From contig NZ_CP059676.1 in assembly GCF_014069875.1 (NCBI RefSeq), positions 1,178,001 through 1,242,000 of the forward strand: a stretch of DNA of 64,000 bases, given 5' to 3'. A program made the translations under genes and the position numbers. Positions 17,038-26,244 of this stretch are shown here, piece by piece (positions within the stretch are counted from its first letter, which is position 1; each line of letters begins with the position of its first letter). The notes beneath the pieces were generated by a model that saw only the letters and a list, made by a program, of their open reading frames with translations, did not search any database and was not told the DNA's origin. The stretch is from Flaviflexus equikiangi (lineage in GTDB: Bacteria > Actinomycetota > Actinomycetes > Actinomycetales > Actinomycetaceae).

Positions 17038-18438
17038 TCAGACGACCTGGAGGAGTGCGTTCTCGATCAGCTCCGGCATGGCGGGGTGGATCCAGTATTG
17101 GGTGTCGACGATGTCTCTCGCGGTCTGGCCGGTCGACATGGCCTGGATGAGGATCTGAATCAGGGTGGGGGCGTGGGGGCCGATGATGTGGGCGCCCAGG
17201 ATCCGTGTCGTCTCACGATCGACGATGATCTTCGCGAAACCTGTCGTATTCTCCATCGCCCATCCGTAGGCGATGCCAGCATAGTCCTGCTTGGCGACGG
17301 CATAGTCGAGTCCGCTCTCTTTCGCCTGCGCCTCGGTCATGCCCACGGTCGCGATCTGCGGATCCCCGAACACGGCCGATGGAACGTACCGGTGGTCTGT
17401 TGCCTTGAGGTCATCGGGGTGGAGCAGATTGTGGCGCACCGTCTTCGCCTCCTTGTTGGCGACGTGCTTGAGCTGCCACGGGGATGAAATGTCCCCCAGG
17501 GCGAATACACCCTCGATCACGGCTCCGCTCTCGTCGAGGACCCGCTGGTAGTCGTCGACACGCACCCGACCATCCGCATGCGTCCCGATTCCAGCGGCAC
17601 CGACCTCAAGGGTGTCCGAGTTGGGCTGGCGTCCCGTTGCGACGAGGATCTCGTCCGCCTCGATCGTCACGACCTCATCACGGTGGATACCGGTCACGAT
17701 CACCCTGCCATCGCGCCGCTCCACCGCTGTCGTGGAGAATTCCAGGCGCACGTCATAGGTGCCCGAGGCGATTGTCGTGTAGGCCTCTGCGATGTTGTGA
17801 TCCTGGGCCCGCAGAAGGACGCTCGAGCGGGCGAGCACGGTGACGGCAACACCGAGGGATGAGAACACGTGCGCCATCTCAGCCGCGATGAAACCGGACC
17901 CGAGGATGATCATGGAGGCTGGCAGCTCCTCCATCCTCATGACCGAATCGGAGGTCAATGCCTGTGCCTGCGACAGGCCGGGGATGGGAGGGAGGCTGGG
18001 GCGGGCACCTGCCGCGATAACGACCCGGTCCGCGGTGATCTCCTCCTCTCCGCCGGCTGTCGCCACAACCATCGTCTTCGGGCCGGTGAACCGGCCGACC
18101 CCCTGGTAGACCGTGAGGAAACGATTGTCCTCATGGGTTTTCCGATAGTCCTCTCCCCCGGCGGCGATGGGGTCGATGCGGCCGAAGATCCTGTCCCTGA
18201 TCGCGGGCCAGTCCACCCCATCGAGCGTTTCGCTCACCCCGAAGCGGGCAGCCTTCGCGGGAGTGCCAGCGATCTCGGCCGTGTAGGAGAACATCTTGGT
18301 CGGGATGCAGCCGACGTTGAGGCAGGTTCCGCCGAAAGTGCCCTTCTCGACGAGAGCGATCGAGAGGCCGTCGAATTCGGGGCCCGGAAGACTGTTGCCG
18401 GAGCCGGTTCCGATGATGAGGAGATCAAAATGGGTCAT
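17038..18438 (-). CDS. mtr: Mycothione reductase
   Basis: A 466-residue class I pyridine nucleotide-disulfide oxidoreductase. The FAD loop is IIGTGSGNSLPG, where the Asn-Ser pattern typifies mycothione reductases; the redox disulfide is GGTCLNVGCIPTKM; NAD(P)H binding is ILGSGFIAAEMAH; the C-terminal catalytic HPAMPE is present as YWIHPAMPELIENAL. It reduces mycothiol disulfide with NADPH, marking the host as a mycothiol-using actinobacterium. Confidence 0.93.
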   Translation of the reverse strand: MTHFDLLIIGTGSGNSLPGPEFDGLSIALVEKGTFGGTCLNVGCIPTKMFSYTAEIAGTPAKAARFGVSETLDGVDWPAIRDRIFGRIDPIAAGGEDYRKTHEDNRFLTVYQGVGRFTGPKTMVVATAGGEEEITADRVVIAAGARPSLPPIPGLSQAQALTSDSVMRMEELPASMIILGSGFIAAEMAHVFSSLGVAVTVLARSSVLLRAQDHNIAEAYTTIASGTYDVRLEFSTTAVERRDGRVIVTGIHRDEVVTIEADEILVATGRQPNSDTLEVGAAGIGTHADGRVRVDDYQRVLDESGAVIEGVFALGDISSPWQLKHVANKEAKTVRHNLLHPDDLKATDHRYVPSAVFGDPQIATVGMTEAQAKESGLDYAVAKQDYAGIAYGWAMENTTGFAKIIVDRETTRILGAHIIGPHAPTLIQILIQAMSTGQTARDIVDTQYWIHPAMPELIENALLQVV

Positions 18439-18505
18439 GTCATCAGCCTAACGAGTGGGGACGGCTGTGCCACTCCGGTTTCACTGACAGCGCGCACCCC
18501 GCCAG

Positions 18506-20035
18506 TCAGGGCGCCAGGTGCTCTCCGCGCTCCCACTCATCGATGATCGTGTCTCTGTCTCCGAGGCGGACGATCCGGCCCTGCTCCATGATGGCGATGC
18601 GGTCGGACACCTGGCCGATGACGTCGAGATCGTGGGAGATGAAGAGCTGGGTGAGCCCACGGCTTCGCTGCAGGCGCCCAAGCAGATCGAGGATCTCTGC
18701 CTGGACCGTGACATCGAGAGAGGAGACCGGTTCGTCTGCGATGAGGATGCTGGGGTTCGTCGCGAGGGCGCGGGCGATGGCCACACGCTGCCTCATGCCG
18801 CCGGATAGATGAAGGGGGCGCCGCGTCACCGTCTCCGGCGGGAGGGCGACATCGTCAAGGAGGGAATAGACGCGGTCGCGAAGATCTGACGTGGCGGAGC
18901 GCCACGTCGCGGAACCATCCGATGCCGCGTCGGCCAGGATCGAGCCGACTCTGGCGCGCGGATCGAAAGACGACAGCGCGTCCTGGTAGATGACGGAGAT
19001 CTCGGACCGTCGGGGTCGGCGCTCCCGCTCCGGCACCGTTGACCACGGCTCTCCGAGGAGGGTCACCTCACCGGCGGTGGGGGTGTCGAGGCCGAGGAGA
19101 AGGCGAGCGAGTGTCGTCTTCCCCGAGCCGGAGGATCCGACAAGTCCAAGAGTCTCGCCTTCCCGGAGCACGAGATCCACACCGTCGACAGCGACACGGT
19201 CCGCCCCGTTCCTCCTGCCGGGGAAGACGCGGGTGAGTCCGCGCGCGGCCAGAACCGTACGTGTGACAGGGCGCGGCGGCGCCGTCGAGCGCACGGGGAT
19301 GCTGTCGCGCAGACGGCGCGTGGCGGGATGCTGGGGGTTGGTGAGAACCGTGGAGGCAGGGCCCGACTCGACGATCATCCCCCCATCCATGACACACACG
19401 TCGTCTGCGATTTCGTCGACGACCGCAAGATCGTGGGTGATGAGGAGGAGGGCCGTGCCGCGGTCCCGCAGGTCGGCCAGGATCTGCACGATATGGGAGC
19501 GCAGGTGACTGTCGAGCGCCGTTGTGGGTTCGTCCGCTATCAGAATAGGAGGGTTGGCGGCGATAGCGGAGGCGATGAGTGCGCGCTGGCGCTGCCCTCC
19601 CGATAGCTGGGGGGACCGTTGGCGTGCTCGTTCACCAGCATCCTCCAAACCGACCCGCTCGAGAATGTCGATGACTGCGCGAGGAATGTTCGGCGTGCGG
19701 GTGTGCAGGCGCAGGGCGTCCCCGACTTCCCGCCCGATGGGGCGCAGGGGGTCCAGGGAGACAAGTGCGTCCTGGAGGACGAGGCCGACGGTCCCGCCCC
19801 GGACGCGACGCCACGCCCTCTCCGAGGCGCCGATCATGTCGACCCCATCGAGGAGGAGCTTCCCGGTGACCCCGCTTCCCGCAAGGCCGAGAAGGCTTCT
19901 CGCTGTGACTGATTTTCCGGAGCCCGATTCGCCGACAAGGGCGAGGCATCGTCCCGGGACGAGGTCGAAAGAGACGCCCCTGACAACCGGACGATTGTAG
20001 GAGACCGTCAGGTCGCGCACACGATAGTCCGTCAT
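18506..20035 (-). CDS. Dual ATP-binding subunit of a peptide/nickel ABC importer (DppD-DppF fusion)
   Basis: A 509-residue protein with two ABC modules in tandem. Module 1 has VGESGSGKS, LSGGQRQRALIA and LIADEPTTALD; module 2 has VGSSGSGKTT, LSGGMRQRVAIA and LIADEPVSSLD. Such fusions replace the separate DppD and DppF ATPases. The ATG at 20035 has GGAGGG five bases upstream and overlaps the permease stop as ATGA. It is the last gene of a four-gene importer operon. Confidence 0.92.
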   Translation of the reverse strand: MTDYRVRDLTVSYNRPVVRGVSFDLVPGRCLALVGESGSGKSVTARSLLGLAGSGVTGKLLLDGVDMIGASERAWRRVRGGTVGLVLQDALVSLDPLRPIGREVGDALRLHTRTPNIPRAVIDILERVGLEDAGERARQRSPQLSGGQRQRALIASAIAANPPILIADEPTTALDSHLRSHIVQILADLRDRGTALLLITHDLAVVDEIADDVCVMDGGMIVESGPASTVLTNPQHPATRRLRDSIPVRSTAPPRPVTRTVLAARGLTRVFPGRRNGADRVAVDGVDLVLREGETLGLVGSSGSGKTTLARLLLGLDTPTAGEVTLLGEPWSTVPERERRPRRSEISVIYQDALSSFDPRARVGSILADAASDGSATWRSATSDLRDRVYSLLDDVALPPETVTRRPLHLSGGMRQRVAIARALATNPSILIADEPVSSLDVTVQAEILDLLGRLQRSRGLTQLFISHDLDVIGQVSDRIAIMEQGRIVRLGDRDTIIDEWERGEHLAP

Positions 20036-20850
20036 GAGTCCCTCCGGGAGCGTGCCGCGATTGCTCGTGACAGGGCAGTCGTCGAGACCGCGGTGAGGAT
20101 GATGGCGAGGCCGGGGAAGAGCGTCAGCCACCAGGCACTCGACGTGAGGTAGGTCCGCCCCGCGTTCATCATCGCTCCCCATTCCGGAGACGGAGGGGAC
20201 ACGCCCAGACCCAGGTAGGACAGGGCGGATGCCCAGACGACACCCTGCCCCACGCCCAGGGTGGCGATGACGAAGAGCGGGGCGACAAGGTTGGGGAAGA
20301 TCCGGCGGCGGAGGATCTGGCCGGGAGTCCTGCCCAGTGCCCTATCAGCCTCGACATAGCCGGAGGATGCGATGGTCACGGTCTGTGCGCGAATCATACG
20401 AGCATAGCCCGGCGCTGCCGCCACGCCGACCGCGAGAGTCGAGGTGACGACCCCGGGCCCGAGCACGGTGATGAGGAGGAGGGCGAGAACGACGCCGGGG
20501 AGGGCGAAGAGTACCTCGATGAGACGGTTGGCCCCGAAGTCGACCCAGCGCGGGCCGAGGGCGGCCCCGATCCCGAGGATCATCGCCAGGACGACACCCA
20601 CCCCGGTGGCCGCGACGCCGATGATGAGGGAGTCGCGCGTGCCGTGGACGACGCGCCGAAACGTGTCGCGGCCTGATTCGTCCGTGCCGAACCAGTGCTC
20701 GAGGCTAGGGGCTGCGAAGCCGTCCGCCGGTGCGACAGCGAGGGGGTCTCCCGGTGCGATGAGAGAGGGCGCGATCGCGGCGATGAGGAGGACGAGGAGG
20801 TAGGCGAGGGATAGCCAGGCTCCGAGATTGACACGGCGGGCCGTGATCAT
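20032..20850 (-). CDS. ABC importer permease, DppC-like
   Basis: A 272-residue multi-span membrane protein. It has the DppC-type N-terminal region APSLEHWFGTDESGRD and the EAA loop YVEADRALGRTPGQILRRRI. It starts at ATG 20850, overlapping the previous permease by four bases, and its stop overlaps the ATPase start. It pairs with the DppB-like permease to form the channel. Confidence 0.92.
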   Translation of the reverse strand: MITARRVNLGAWLSLAYLLVLLIAAIAPSLIAPGDPLAVAPADGFAAPSLEHWFGTDESGRDTFRRVVHGTRDSLIIGVAATGVGVVLAMILGIGAALGPRWVDFGANRLIEVLFALPGVVLALLLITVLGPGVVTSTLAVGVAAAPGYARMIRAQTVTIASSGYVEADRALGRTPGQILRRRIFPNLVAPLFVIATLGVGQGVVWASALSYLGLGVSPPSPEWGAMMNAGRTYLTSSAWWLTLFPGLAIILTAVSTTALSRAIAARSRRDS

Positions 20851-21776
20851 GTTCCCACCCGGGGGTCGATGAGGGCACTGAGGATATCGACGATCAGAGT
20901 CACGAGACAGTAGACGGCGGCGATGACGATGAGGATGCCGAGGACGAGCGGCATGTCCCGCACGCCGACAGCCGTGAGGAGGGTGCGCCCGATGCCCTGC
21001 CGGGCGAAGACGGCTTCGACGACGACGGCGCCGGACATGAGGGAGCCGAATGCCCACCCGGCAACCGTCAGTGCGGGAAGGATCGCGTGGCGGAGCAGGT
21101 GACGCAGGTAGAGTCCCGACATCGTCTCGCCGCGGGCTCGTGCAGACAGCGAGAACTGTGCCTCCATCGCATCCAGCATCGTCTCCCTCATCACCTGACC
21201 CATGAAGCCCGCGGTGGGGATCGCGAGAGTGAGGGCCGGGAGGATGAGGGAGATCGGGTCGTCGGTGCTGACGGGAGGGAGCAGCCCGAGCCACGTGGAG
21301 AAGACGACGATGAGGACGATCGCGAGGGCGAAGTGTGGCAGGGCGGCTGAGACGACTTCGATGGTGGACAGGATGCGCCACGGCAGTGCGCCGTAGACGC
21401 TGATGAAGGACGTGAGGAGGGCGATGACGAGGGCGAGTCCGAGCGACGTGAACGCCAGTGTGAGGGTTGCTGGCAGCTGGTCGGCTATCAGGTCGATGAC
21501 GGGAGCATCATAGGAGAAGCTCACGCCCCAGTCGAAGGTGGCCAGTGACATCATCTGTATCCAGTATCGGACGATGAGGGGCCTGTCGAGACCGTGAGTA
21601 TCGATAGCACGGGCAACAGCCTCCTCGCTCGCATTCGAGCCCGGCCCGAGGATCGCGTCGAGATCATCGCCGGGAATGGCGGTGATGGCGAGGAAGACGA
21701 TCGTCGCGACAGCCCAGAGGACGAGTGCTGTGCCCCCGAGTCGTCGCGCCGCGAAGGACACTGTCACTTCATCCAC
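20847..21776 (-). CDS. ABC importer permease, DppB-like
   Basis: A 309-residue membrane protein with the DppB N-terminal helix and the periplasmic-side region HGLDRPLIVRYWIQ, then five further spans and the EAA loop around FSLSARARGETMSGLYLRH. It starts 13 bases inside the end of the binding-protein gene, showing tight coupling. Confidence 0.92.
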   Translation of the reverse strand: MDEVTVSFAARRLGGTALVLWAVATIVFLAITAIPGDDLDAILGPGSNASEEAVARAIDTHGLDRPLIVRYWIQMMSLATFDWGVSFSYDAPVIDLIADQLPATLTLAFTSLGLALVIALLTSFISVYGALPWRILSTIEVVSAALPHFALAIVLIVVFSTWLGLLPPVSTDDPISLILPALTLAIPTAGFMGQVMRETMLDAMEAQFSLSARARGETMSGLYLRHLLRHAILPALTVAGWAFGSLMSGAVVVEAVFARQGIGRTLLTAVGVRDMPLVLGILIVIAAVYCLVTLIVDILSALIDPRVGT

Positions 21777-23383
21777 ACCTCATGGAACCAGGGTGCGGAC
21801 AGGTTGGTCTCGAGTCGGAGCCCCGCAACATCATCCCTGTAGAGGACGCGTGTCTGCCAGTCGTAGAGCGGCAAGACATAGGCGCCGTCGATGATGATCT
21901 GCTGGGCCTGGGCGTAGAGTTCGCCGCGTTCCGCCGCGTCCTGGTTCGCGCGCTCGAGGAGGGAGTCGAGCTCGTCGTTGCGGACGTTGATGTTGTTCGC
22001 GTGATATCCCGACGGCGCGGGCTCGATGCCATCGGAGTGGAAGATGATCCGCATGACGTCGGGGCTCGATTTGCCGTAGGGCGCGGTGATCGCATCAAAC
22101 TCCCACGCGCCTGCCGCCGCATACCAGCTGGCAAGATCCATCGGTTCCAGGGTCACCTCGAAACCGACCTGCCCAGCCTGCGCCTGGATCTGTTCGAGGA
22201 GCGACTGCTCGGCCGGAATCGACTGGTTCGTGGAGACGGGAATGCGGACCGTGAGCCGCTCCCCGTCCTTCGTGCGCACGCCGTCGCTGCCGAGAACCCA
22301 GCCCGCCTCATCGAGAAGATCGTTGGCACGATCCTGATCGAACACGAACGCGTCATCGTGGCTCGTACCGTGCGGGGTGGTCGATGCGACGAGACTCGTG
22401 GAGCGTTCGACCGTGCCGAAGAACAGTGTCTCAACGCCGGCATCGATATCGGAGGCGATCATGAAGGCCTGCCGGACGAGCGGATCCGAGAAGGTCACCC
22501 CGCCCGTGTTGAGCTCGAGGCGGGTCGATGCTCCCGATCGCACGCCGATAAGGGCGCGGATCTGGCCGTCCTGGGCTTGGGCTTGGGCGATCGTGTCGGG
22601 CTGGGCCGAGTCGATGACGTCGACGTCGCCCGCCTGGAGGGCGGCGTAGCGCGACGATGCGTCGGGCATGAACCTGAGGACGAGAGTATCGAGGTAGGCG
22701 GGGCCCTCGTGCCCGGCTGTTGCCGGGGCGCTCGAATAGGACTCGTTCCTGGAGTAGGTGATCGAATGCTGTTTGCGCCATTCCTCGATGACGAACGGGC
22801 CCGTTCCGACGGGGGATGTGCAGTTCTCCTCCATGCTCCGCTGGAGTGCGACCGGGGATTCCATGGCCAACCAGGTCTGCGCGAACGATTCCATGAGGGA
22901 CACGTCGGGCTGAGTCATGTGGATGATCGCCGTCAGGGGGTCGGCCGCCTCGACACGGTCGACGTGTTCGAGGGCGAGATAACCGGTCGAGGATTCTGTC
23001 GCGGGGTCCTGGATATGCTCAACATTGGCTTTGACCGCTTCCGCGGTGAACGGCGTGCCGTCGGTGAACTCGATGCCGTCGCGGAGTGTCACCGTCCACG
23101 TCATCCCATCCTCAGACATCACTCCGGACTCGGCCAGCCAGGGCAGCAGCTCCCCTTCCTCCGTCATCGTGAACAGGGATTCCATGACATGGATTCCGGC
23201 GATCTTCTGCGGCATGTTCCCGCCCACGTGGGGATCGAGACACGTCGGCTCGGCATCCGCCGTCGCGAAGGTGAGTGTCCCTCCCCGTTGCGGCTGCGTC
23301 TGTTCAGTCTCGGTATCGCCCGTGCCGCATCCCGCGAGAGCGGCGACGAGAATGAGGACGGACAAGCGACGGGAGAAGAGCAT
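21764..23383 (-). CDS. ABC importer substrate-binding lipoprotein, family 5
   Basis: A 539-residue protein. The signal peptide ends in the lipobox LAGC, so it is lipid-anchored on the outer face of the membrane. The SBP_bac_5 pattern includes LRDGIEFTDGTPFTAEAVKAN and SPVGTGPFVIEEW. The ATG at 23383 has AAGGTGAT upstream. The family binds peptides, nickel chelates or opines; the ligand is unknown. A MarR gene is transcribed divergently and may regulate this operon. Confidence 0.92.
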   Translation of the reverse strand: MLFSRRLSVLILVAALAGCGTGDTETEQTQPQRGGTLTFATADAEPTCLDPHVGGNMPQKIAGIHVMESLFTMTEEGELLPWLAESGVMSEDGMTWTVTLRDGIEFTDGTPFTAEAVKANVEHIQDPATESSTGYLALEHVDRVEAADPLTAIIHMTQPDVSLMESFAQTWLAMESPVALQRSMEENCTSPVGTGPFVIEEWRKQHSITYSRNESYSSAPATAGHEGPAYLDTLVLRFMPDASSRYAALQAGDVDVIDSAQPDTIAQAQAQDGQIRALIGVRSGASTRLELNTGGVTFSDPLVRQAFMIASDIDAGVETLFFGTVERSTSLVASTTPHGTSHDDAFVFDQDRANDLLDEAGWVLGSDGVRTKDGERLTVRIPVSTNQSIPAEQSLLEQIQAQAGQVGFEVTLEPMDLASWYAAAGAWEFDAITAPYGKSSPDVMRIIFHSDGIEPAPSGYHANNINVRNDELDSLLERANQDAAERGELYAQAQQIIIDGAYVLPLYDWQTRVLYRDDVAGLRLETNLSAPWFHEVWMK

Positions 23384-23699
23384 GTCATCACCTTGTGAGA
23401 GGCCCGGAGGCGGCGTGCAGATACCCAACGAGTATAGACATGACGAGCGCGAACGACGCGACGGAGGGTCGGGAGCGAGACCGTCCCCTTGGCTGCCCGA
23501 GCACCACTGCGTGACGTGTGACGACCGTTGCTCCCGTTAGGTGATGAACGGCGGGAGTTCTCCCCACGTGTGCTCTATACACCCTTGATGTGGTGGCGTA
23601 GTCTGAGCGACACAAAAGGCACAGTTTCGACGCCGATACAGTCCGGACCATCCGATCAGATTGACTCCACGTCGCACGATCCGGTTGAGGTTGAGGGAG
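23384..23699. other. Divergent intergenic region between importer operon and MarR gene
   Basis: A 316-base interval with no convincing gene. It must hold both promoters; a direct repeat ggttgagg-ttgaggg lies immediately before the MarR start. I see no strong palindrome. Confidence 0.5.
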
Positions 23700-24146
23700 A
23701 TGGATACGCACAACGAGAGCCTGAACGTTGAGGCCACCGACATCGCAGAGCTGCTCGAACGAATCGAAGGGCTACGAAGAATCCTGTCCGCCGGTTCGTC
23801 GAAGAGGCACGCCGAGATTCGCCTCATGAGACTCTTCGCCGATCAGCGGCCGAGAACTCTCCGCCAGGTAGCGGAACAGGTGGGAGTGGACCAGTCCACA
23901 GCCAACCGCCAGGTCAACTCGGCACTCGACAACGGGCTGCTCTCCCGCGAGCGCGAGGCTGCGGGACTGCCCTACCTTTTCGTCATCACTGATGATGGGC
24001 TGAGCCTCTACGAACGCTACGTCGACTATATGACGGCCCGCTATCGTGCCGGCTTGGAGGCGCTCGGCATGAACCGGGCTCAGTTCGAGCAGCTCATGAG
24101 GACTTTCGTTGCCGCGTTGGACAGCGACCCTCATGCGCAGGAGTAG
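23700..24146 (+). CDS. MarR family winged-helix regulator
   Basis: A 148-residue protein. The winged helix reads RTLRQVAEQVGVDQSTANRQ then LLSREREAAGLPYLFVITDDG, with flanking helices for dimerisation. ATG 23700 follows GAGGGAG very closely; a TTG at 23661 is in frame but less likely. It is divergent from the peptide/nickel importer operon. Confidence 0.78.
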   Translation: MDTHNESLNVEATDIAELLERIEGLRRILSAGSSKRHAEIRLMRLFADQRPRTLRQVAEQVGVDQSTANRQVNSALDNGLLSREREAAGLPYLFVITDDGLSLYERYVDYMTARYRAGLEALGMNRAQFEQLMRTFVAALDSDPHAQE

Positions 24147-24157
24147 GGACTGCCGGT

Positions 24158-24688
24158 TCAGCGCCCGAGGCTGGCTTGGGCGCGTGCGATGCGGGAGGGA
24201 AGATCGGGCGTCGCGTCGGTCGGCAGTGCGTTGATCGGCCACCAGGCGACATCGTCGCTTTCGTCGCTGACGATGATGGGTGTGTCCTGGTCGACGATTG
24301 CGGTGAAGCCGACATCCCAGTGTGCTTGGCACGTGAAGCCGCCGTGGAGATCGTGCCTGTCGAGGTCGACGACGCCTCCTGTGAGTTCGAGGTCGACCAT
24401 TCCGCTCTCTTCTCGCGCCTCGCGGAGCGCGGCAGCATCCAATGAGTGGTCGGATTTCTCGAGGTGGCCGCCGAACTGGACCCAGAAGCGGCCCTTGCGG
24501 TGATAGGTGAGGAGGATCCGGCTCAGGTCGGGGGTGAATACGAAGGTGCTTGCCGTGACGTGTTGAGGGCCCGTCTCCTTCCAGATCATCGCACTGTCGA
24601 TGGTTGCGAGGTAGTGATCGCGCAGGTGCTGCTGCGCGGGATCGGCCGGTTGATAGGTCTGGAGGTGCGCCAGGACAGAGTTGAGCAT
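24158..24688 (-). CDS. NUDIX hydrolase
   Basis: A 176-residue protein with a Nudix box spanning GGHLEKSDHSLDAAALREAR and EESGM (G-x5-E-x7-REAxEESG). An N-terminal helical extension precedes it. The substrate is some nucleoside-diphosphate derivative and cannot be specified. It is convergent with the MarR gene, 11 bases apart. Confidence 0.85.
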   Translation of the reverse strand: MLNSVLAHLQTYQPADPAQQHLRDHYLATIDSAMIWKETGPQHVTASTFVFTPDLSRILLTYHRKGRFWVQFGGHLEKSDHSLDAAALREAREESGMVDLELTGGVVDLDRHDLHGGFTCQAHWDVGFTAIVDQDTPIIVSDESDDVAWWPINALPTDATPDLPSRIARAQASLGR

Positions 24689-24705
24689 CGCACCAGTCTA
24701 CGGCC

Positions 24706-24837
24706 CGGTCGGCGTCCGGGGATCAGCAGTCCGGTCTCGTAGGCCAGGATGACGAGTGAGGCCGCGATCTCGTTGCTGGAGAGGCCTCGGGCCACGAGGA
24801 GGAGTATCTCGCGCTCGCGGTCGGGGCAGTACTCTCG
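24706..24837 (-). pseudogene. Remnant of a LuxR-type response regulator, HTH end only
   Basis: The minus strand encodes REREILLLVARGLSSNEIAA, the first helices of a LuxR HTH, which jumps directly to VILAYETGLLIPGRR, the normal C-terminal end of actinobacterial NarL-like regulators. The recognition helix of about 23 residues is missing and the receiver domain is absent, so it is a dead fragment. Confidence 0.65.
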
Positions 24838-24869
24838 CGAGTGCCGACTGGGCCACCCATCGGTCTGCG

Positions 24870-25089
24870 GAGCTTTCGGGCGGACAGCAGCGGGACATCG
24901 TCTCTCATCCGACATTGCTCCTTGCGGGCGGACCGACGGGCAGTCTCGATGCGGGAGGAGATCCTCGATCTTCTGTCGACGCTCAACGATGAAGGTCTGA
25001 CCATCATCGCCGTCACCCACGATTCCGCAGTCGCGGCACGGGCACACCGCCGCCTCGACCTCTCCCGCGGCAGCCTGCACACAAGTTGA
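24870..25089 (+). pseudogene. Remnant of a MacB/LolD-like ABC transporter ATPase
   Basis: In one frame ELSGGQQRD then HPTLLLAGGPTGSLDA, and from about 24952 in another frame REEILDLLSTLNDEGLTIIA then VTHDSAVAARAHRRLDLS. Joined, these are the signature, Walker B and H-loop of an ABC ATPase, with a short deletion after LSGGQQ, loss of the Walker B DE (GG instead), and a frameshift. The N-terminal half is gone. Confidence 0.7.
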
Positions 25090-25103
25090 CAGTTGACACG
25101 CAC

Positions 25104-25149
25104 ACCACCTCCATGGTTCATTAGTCATGTACTGAACCATGGAGGTGGT
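25104..25149. promoter_or_regulatory. 17-bp-arm palindromic operator of the GntR/ABC operon
   Basis: Perfect arms accacctccatggttca (25104-25120) and its complement (25133-25149) flank a 12-base spacer. The right arm contains the GGAGGTG ribosome site of the GntR gene, and two TTGACA boxes (25086-25091, 25093-25098) sit just upstream. It is an obvious target for autoregulation by the GntR protein. Confidence 0.7.
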
Positions 25150-25150
25150 T

Positions 25151-25519
25151 GTGGATTTCTCGTCTCAGACACCCATCTATCTGCAGATCGCGGAAGATAT
25201 TCGCCAGCGGATCATCGCCGGCACGCTGCGCGGCGGTGATCAGGTGATGTCGACGACTCAGTATGCGACGACGTATCGGATCAATCCCGCGACGGCTAAC
25301 AAGGGACTCACCATGCTCGTCGAGGAGGGGCTCCTCGAAAAGCGGCGGGGTATCGGCATGTTTATCGCAGACGATGCTCACGAACGCCTGACGAGCGTGC
25401 GGCGCGCGGAGTATCGAGACGCGATCCTCTCCCCCGCGATCTCATCCGGCCTCCTCCTCGGACTCACCCCCGACCAGCTCATCGATCTTGTGACCCAGCT
25501 CGTGAAGGACCGGCCATGA
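25151..25519 (+). CDS. GntR family regulator, YtrA subfamily
   Basis: A 122-residue protein from GTG 25151, chosen because GGAGG lies five bases upstream; an ATG at 25139 is also in frame but falls inside the operator palindrome. The winged helix runs from TPIYLQIAEDIRQRIIAG to YRINPATANKGLTMLVEEGL. The short C-terminal tail is the YtrA type that controls linked ABC transporters. Its stop overlaps the ABC gene start (ATGA). Confidence 0.85.
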   Translation: MDFSSQTPIYLQIAEDIRQRIIAGTLRGGDQVMSTTQYATTYRINPATANKGLTMLVEEGLLEKRRGIGMFIADDAHERLTSVRRAEYRDAILSPAISSGLLLGLTPDQLIDLVTQLVKDRP

Positions 25520-26244
25520 CCTACTCAGTGACATTCACCAACGCCTCCTACTCGTATGGCAAGAAGCCTGCCGTGCGAGACGTGACAGCAACCATCGCGC
25601 CAGGCACGATCACGGGACTTCTCGGGAGGAACGGCTCGGGCAAGTCAACCCTGGCGATGATGATGTGCGGGCATCTCAAGGCACGAGGGACCGTCCTCGT
25701 CGACGGCGACTCACCGTGGGAGAACCCAACCATCATGCCGAACGCGGCGCTGGTGTCCGATGCGACGTCGATCTTCCTCGACTCGAAGCTCGCACGCACC
25801 CACGAGCTGTGGCGCGCACTGCGCCCACACTGGTCGGAGGACCTCTATCGAGAACTCATGGACCAGTGGGGCCTGCGGGAGAAAGACACGTATTCCTCCC
25901 TCTCGCGCGGACAGCAGTCGGCCTTCACGGCGGCCCTCGGCCTCGCGTCACGCAGCCCGCTGACGATCTTCGACGAAGTCCATCTGGGAATGGATGTGGT
26001 TGTGCGCCACGAGTTCTACGACACGATGCTGGCCGAGTTCGTCAACCATCCGCGCACGATCGTCCTGTCATCCCATCTTGTCGGTGAGATCGAGAACCTC
26101 GTCAGCGATGTCCTCATCCTCGACAGGGGAACGGTCGCCGCGGCAGGAGCGGCAGACGACGTGCGCGCCGCACACGGCACCGACGGAACTCACGCCTCTC
26201 TCACCGACGTACTCATCTCGCTCACCGGAAGGACGAAGAAATGA
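25516..26244 (+). CDS. ABC transporter ATP-binding protein, YtrB-like
   Basis: A 242-residue ATPase: Walker A LLGRNGSGKS, a degenerate signature LSRGQQSAF in place of LSGGQ, Walker B LTIFDEVHLGMD, and the H-loop SSHLVGEIE. The family works with a small membrane partner in cell-envelope stress or antibiotic export. It is coupled by ATGA overlaps to the GntR gene before it and the membrane gene after it. Confidence 0.87.
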   Translation: MTYSVTFTNASYSYGKKPAVRDVTATIAPGTITGLLGRNGSGKSTLAMMMCGHLKARGTVLVDGDSPWENPTIMPNAALVSDATSIFLDSKLARTHELWRALRPHWSEDLYRELMDQWGLREKDTYSSLSRGQQSAFTAALGLASRSPLTIFDEVHLGMDVVVRHEFYDTMLAEFVNHPRTIVLSSHLVGEIENLVSDVLILDRGTVAAAGAADDVRAAHGTDGTHASLTDVLISLTGRTKK

